Below are positions 49,961 through 51,843 of a stretch of DNA of 51,843 nt, piece by piece; the stretch's first letter is position 1; every line of letters starts with the position of its first letter. Location: positions 1-51,843 of the forward strand of contig CAMYWS010000001.1 in assembly GCA_947302865.1 (NCBI GenBank), in the 5' to 3' direction. This DNA comes from an uncultured Clostridia bacterium. Lineage in GTDB: Bacteria > Bacillota_A > Clostridia > Christensenellales > CAG-138. The notes under the pieces were generated by a model. It did not search any database, was not told the origin of the DNA, and worked only from the letters and a program-made list of their open reading frames with translations. The position numbers and the translations under genes are program-made.

Positions 49961-51145
49961 TTACTCGATCGGGATTTTGATCGTCATATCGGAAAGCGGA
50001 TACGCTGCGCAGGCGTGGACGTAGTTGAAGTCCCTGTCTGCCATGCGCCTGCCGTCGTTTTCGGGGCAGATATAGTATTCACCCGAGAGCACCTTTGTGC
50101 GGCAGAACCCGCATTCGCCGCTGCGGCATGCCGTTTCGATGCGGATGCCTGCGCGTTCGAGTGCGACAACCAGCGATTCGGTTGCCTTTGCCGGAATCTC
50201 GTCCTTATGAATGCCGCGCATCACGGTCAGCGTATAGGTCTCATCCTTCTTTTCGACGGGGTAACCCGGAAACGTCGTGATGTCCTTTGCCTGGCCGAAG
50301 ACCTCAAAGCGGATACGGCGCGCGGGCACATCGAGCTTTTTGATCTCCTCGCGGAGGAACCGGTACATGACCTGCGGTCCGCAGATGAAGTAGGACGTAT
50401 CGCCTTTGCTGTACTTTTTGATCAGCTCCGCAGAAAGGAAGCCGCGTTCGCCCGTCCAACCGGGTTCATCGCCGGAAAGCACGTTGACGACGTGTACACG
50501 ATCGCTTTCAAGCGCCGCAAGCTCTTCCTTCAGAATGATATCATTCGATGCGACCGAGCCGTACAGAATCGTCAGCTCCGCATCCATCGTGCCGTTTGCG
50601 ATCTCCTTTGCCATCGAAGCGAACGGTGTAATGCCGACGCCGCCCGCCAGCGCCATGATATGGTGCGCATCGCGAAGCGGCTCATAATAGAACTGACCGA
50701 GACCGATATTGCCCTTGATCGTCGTTCCGACTTTCAGCCCGTCGTTGACAAAATCCGCAATGAATCCGTCGCCCTTACTGCGGCGCACGGTGATCTCGAC
50801 ATATCCCGGATCTTTCCGCGCTTCAAACGGCGCAGACGAAATAGAATACGGACGGGAAACGATCTTGCCGTCGATCTCGAAATCGAGTGCAATGAACTGT
50901 CCCGCATAGAACGGCGGCAGTTTTCCTCCGCCGGCTTTTTCAAACCGGACGGTCTTTGCCGTCGGGCTTGCCTTGCGGATGTCGGTCACGACCAGATCGA
51001 GCTTGCCCGGATGCCATTCTCTCGCGACGTTGCCGATCGGATCAACCGTTTCGGGCGCTGCGGAAGCGGTTTCGAAAGCGTTGAGACGCGCTTTGGTGAC
51101 GCGCGATGCGCCCCCGACGTCCTTCAGAAATCCTTTGACCTTCAT
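49961..51145 (-). CDS. Ferredoxin-NADP reductase-like flavoprotein with C-terminal [2Fe-2S] domain
   Basis: A 394-residue modular reductase. The FAD-binding barrel has RPYSISSAPFE (about residues 98-108). The NAD(P) domain has ALAGGVGITPFASMA (about 158-172) and YFICGPQVMYRFL. The plant-type [2Fe-2S] ferredoxin domain at the C-terminus has CRSGECGFCRTKVL plus a fourth Cys ~12 residues later (about 337-357). It is built like phthalate-dioxygenase or benzoate-dioxygenase reductases and shuttles electrons from NAD(P)H to a partner Fe-S protein. The ATG overlaps the upstream gene's stop as ATGA behind GGAGG, and the Fe-S/FAD gene follows nine bases after its stop. Confidence 0.88.
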   Translation of the reverse strand: MKVKGFLKDVGGASRVTKARLNAFETASAAPETVDPIGNVAREWHPGKLDLVVTDIRKASPTAKTVRFEKAGGGKLPPFYAGQFIALDFEIDGKIVSRPYSISSAPFEARKDPGYVEITVRRSKGDGFIADFVNDGLKVGTTIKGNIGLGQFYYEPLRDAHHIMALAGGVGITPFASMAKEIANGTMDAELTILYGSVASNDIILKEELAALESDRVHVVNVLSGDEPGWTGERGFLSAELIKKYSKGDTSYFICGPQVMYRFLREEIKKLDVPARRIRFEVFGQAKDITTFPGYPVEKKDETYTLTVMRGIHKDEIPAKATESLVVALERAGIRIETACRSGECGFCRTKVLSGEYYICPENDGRRMADRDFNYVHACAAYPLSDMTIKIPIE

Positions 51146-51843
51146 TTTGCCGCCTCCTTCTTTTTCATATCGTCCAGCACATTCTTCGCGGCTTTTCTGC
51201 CATTGGTGACCGCCGGCCCCATGCCGTCGCCGGAAATCTGGTGCGCGCCTGCGAATTCAAGTCCTTCGATGAACTTCTCCTCCTCTGCGGTCTGCAGTCT
51301 TGCCACGATATGGTCCTCCATCGTGTGCGCATAGCCGTAAATGCAGCCGTTCCACATGCCGGTGTAATGCGCGACGGTCATCGGTGTTTCGATGACGATC
51401 TCGAGCACGTGATCCAAAAGGTTTACGCCGTAATACTTCGACATGTCGTCGATCATCTGCTTAGCGACTTCATGCTTCACACGGTCATACTCGTCGGCGG
51501 AAACGGTCTTCCAGCCGTCGACGCGCGGCAGCGTGGTGATCGAGAACGAGCACGTGCCTTCGGGCGTTGCGTCCGGGTTGCCGAAGTTATGGCAGATGCA
51601 GGTCAGATAGCGGTACGGTCCGAGCCCTGCAAGGTCCTTGTACAGCGCGTCGGTGTTCATCGTGTCGCCGCGGAAAATGCTGTAATCGTGGATGTTCAGC
51701 TCCTCTGCGGGCTTGTCGAGGATCATGATGACGGAGAACGCCGTCAGGCTCAGCCGTCTGCCGTTGACCATTTTGATCGCCTTTTCGGGCACTTCGGAAA
51801 GCGGCTCGATCATCGAGGTATAGACCTTGTTCGGATACGCCGC
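51142..51843 (-). CDS. FAD-dependent oxidoreductase, phytoene-desaturase/retinol-saturase-like (partial)
   Basis: Only the C-terminal 233 residues are in the window; the reading frame stays open to the right edge (AAYPNKVYTS before the first Met), so the N-terminal FAD-binding Rossmann fold is outside. The visible part has the shape of the CrtI/RetSat/NAD(P)-FAD family: a substrate domain followed by EFAGAHQISGDGMGPAVTNG (about 50 residues from the C-terminus), which is the FAD-contacting end block. A Lys-rich tail closes it. First visible gene of the three-gene operon. Reaction unknown; carotenoid synthesis is not supported by the neighbours. Confidence 0.8.
   Translation of the reverse strand, partial: AAYPNKVYTSMIEPLSEVPEKAIKMVNGRRLSLTAFSVIMILDKPAEELNIHDYSIFRGDTMNTDALYKDLAGLGPYRYLTCICHNFGNPDATPEGTCSFSITTLPRVDGWKTVSADEYDRVKHEVAKQMIDDMSKYYGVNLLDHVLEIVIETPMTVAHYTGMWNGCIYGYAHTMEDHIVARLQTAEEEKFIEGLEFAGAHQISGDGMGPAVTNGRKAAKNVLDDMKKKEAAK

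Overview
The window looks like a chromosome segment of an anaerobic, carbohydrate-fermenting Clostridia-type Bacillota, probably an uncultured gut member. The signs are moderately high GC with strong GGAGG Shine-Dalgarno sites, sigma-A type promoters, many ATGA stop/start overlaps, two [FeFe]-hydrogenase-type proteins, a CcpA-type cre site, CUT2-type sugar ABC transporters and AraC regulators. No rRNA, tRNA, CRISPR array, phage or intact insertion sequence was recognised.

Layout. (1) 0-5.7 kb: a minus-strand ABC importer operon (DUF3798 binding lipoprotein, double ATPase, two permeases, DUF6672-like membrane protein) with a strong promoter and an internal terminator after the binding protein. 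(2) 6-8.7 kb: ApbE flavin transferase and a NapH/NosR-like membrane Fe-S protein with two FMN-binding domains. (3) 9.2-16.9 kb: a glycoside operon (domain-swapped GH3, GPH symporter, GH78 rhamnosidase) divergent from an AraC regulator. (4) 17-22 kb: DUF1848 protein, then a LysR regulator divergent from a small-protein/hydrolase/flavodoxin/cyclophilin-like operon. (5) 22.2-28 kb: a hydrogenase-like PAS sensor with a PP2C phosphatase, divergent from a group-B-like [FeFe] hydrogenase, then a NifX-FKBP fusion. (6) 28-30.6 kb: small DUF4256/DUF1905/DUF1801 genes, a DUF2442-HTH regulator and the wreck of its DUF4160 partner. (7) 30.6-46.5 kb: a long L-rhamnose/rhamnoside locus. It holds an ABC importer, GH3, HAD phosphatase/mutase, GH78-like enzyme, rhaB, rhaA, rhaD and fucO, divergent from an AraC regulator fused to a GH39-like domain. 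(8) 47.1 kb to the end: a three-gene flavin/Fe-S oxidoreductase operon that runs off the right edge.

How it fits together: two loci release and import rhamnose-containing glycosides. RhaA/RhaB/RhaD give dihydroxyacetone phosphate and lactaldehyde, and FucO reduces lactaldehyde to 1,2-propanediol to regenerate NAD+. The hydrogenase, sensor/phosphatase pair and flavin/Fe-S oxidoreductases suggest a redox economy based on ferredoxin and H2.

The least explained signals are a short dispersed intergenic repeat and several regulatory structures. The repeat has six copies, all pointing the same way, and on the minus strand it reads as a conserved peptide tail. The regulatory structures are a 21-bp-phased AraC direct repeat, a perfect dyad over the hydrogenase -35, a competing hairpin over a permease Shine-Dalgarno, and a decayed DUF4160 gene behind an intact promoter/operator.
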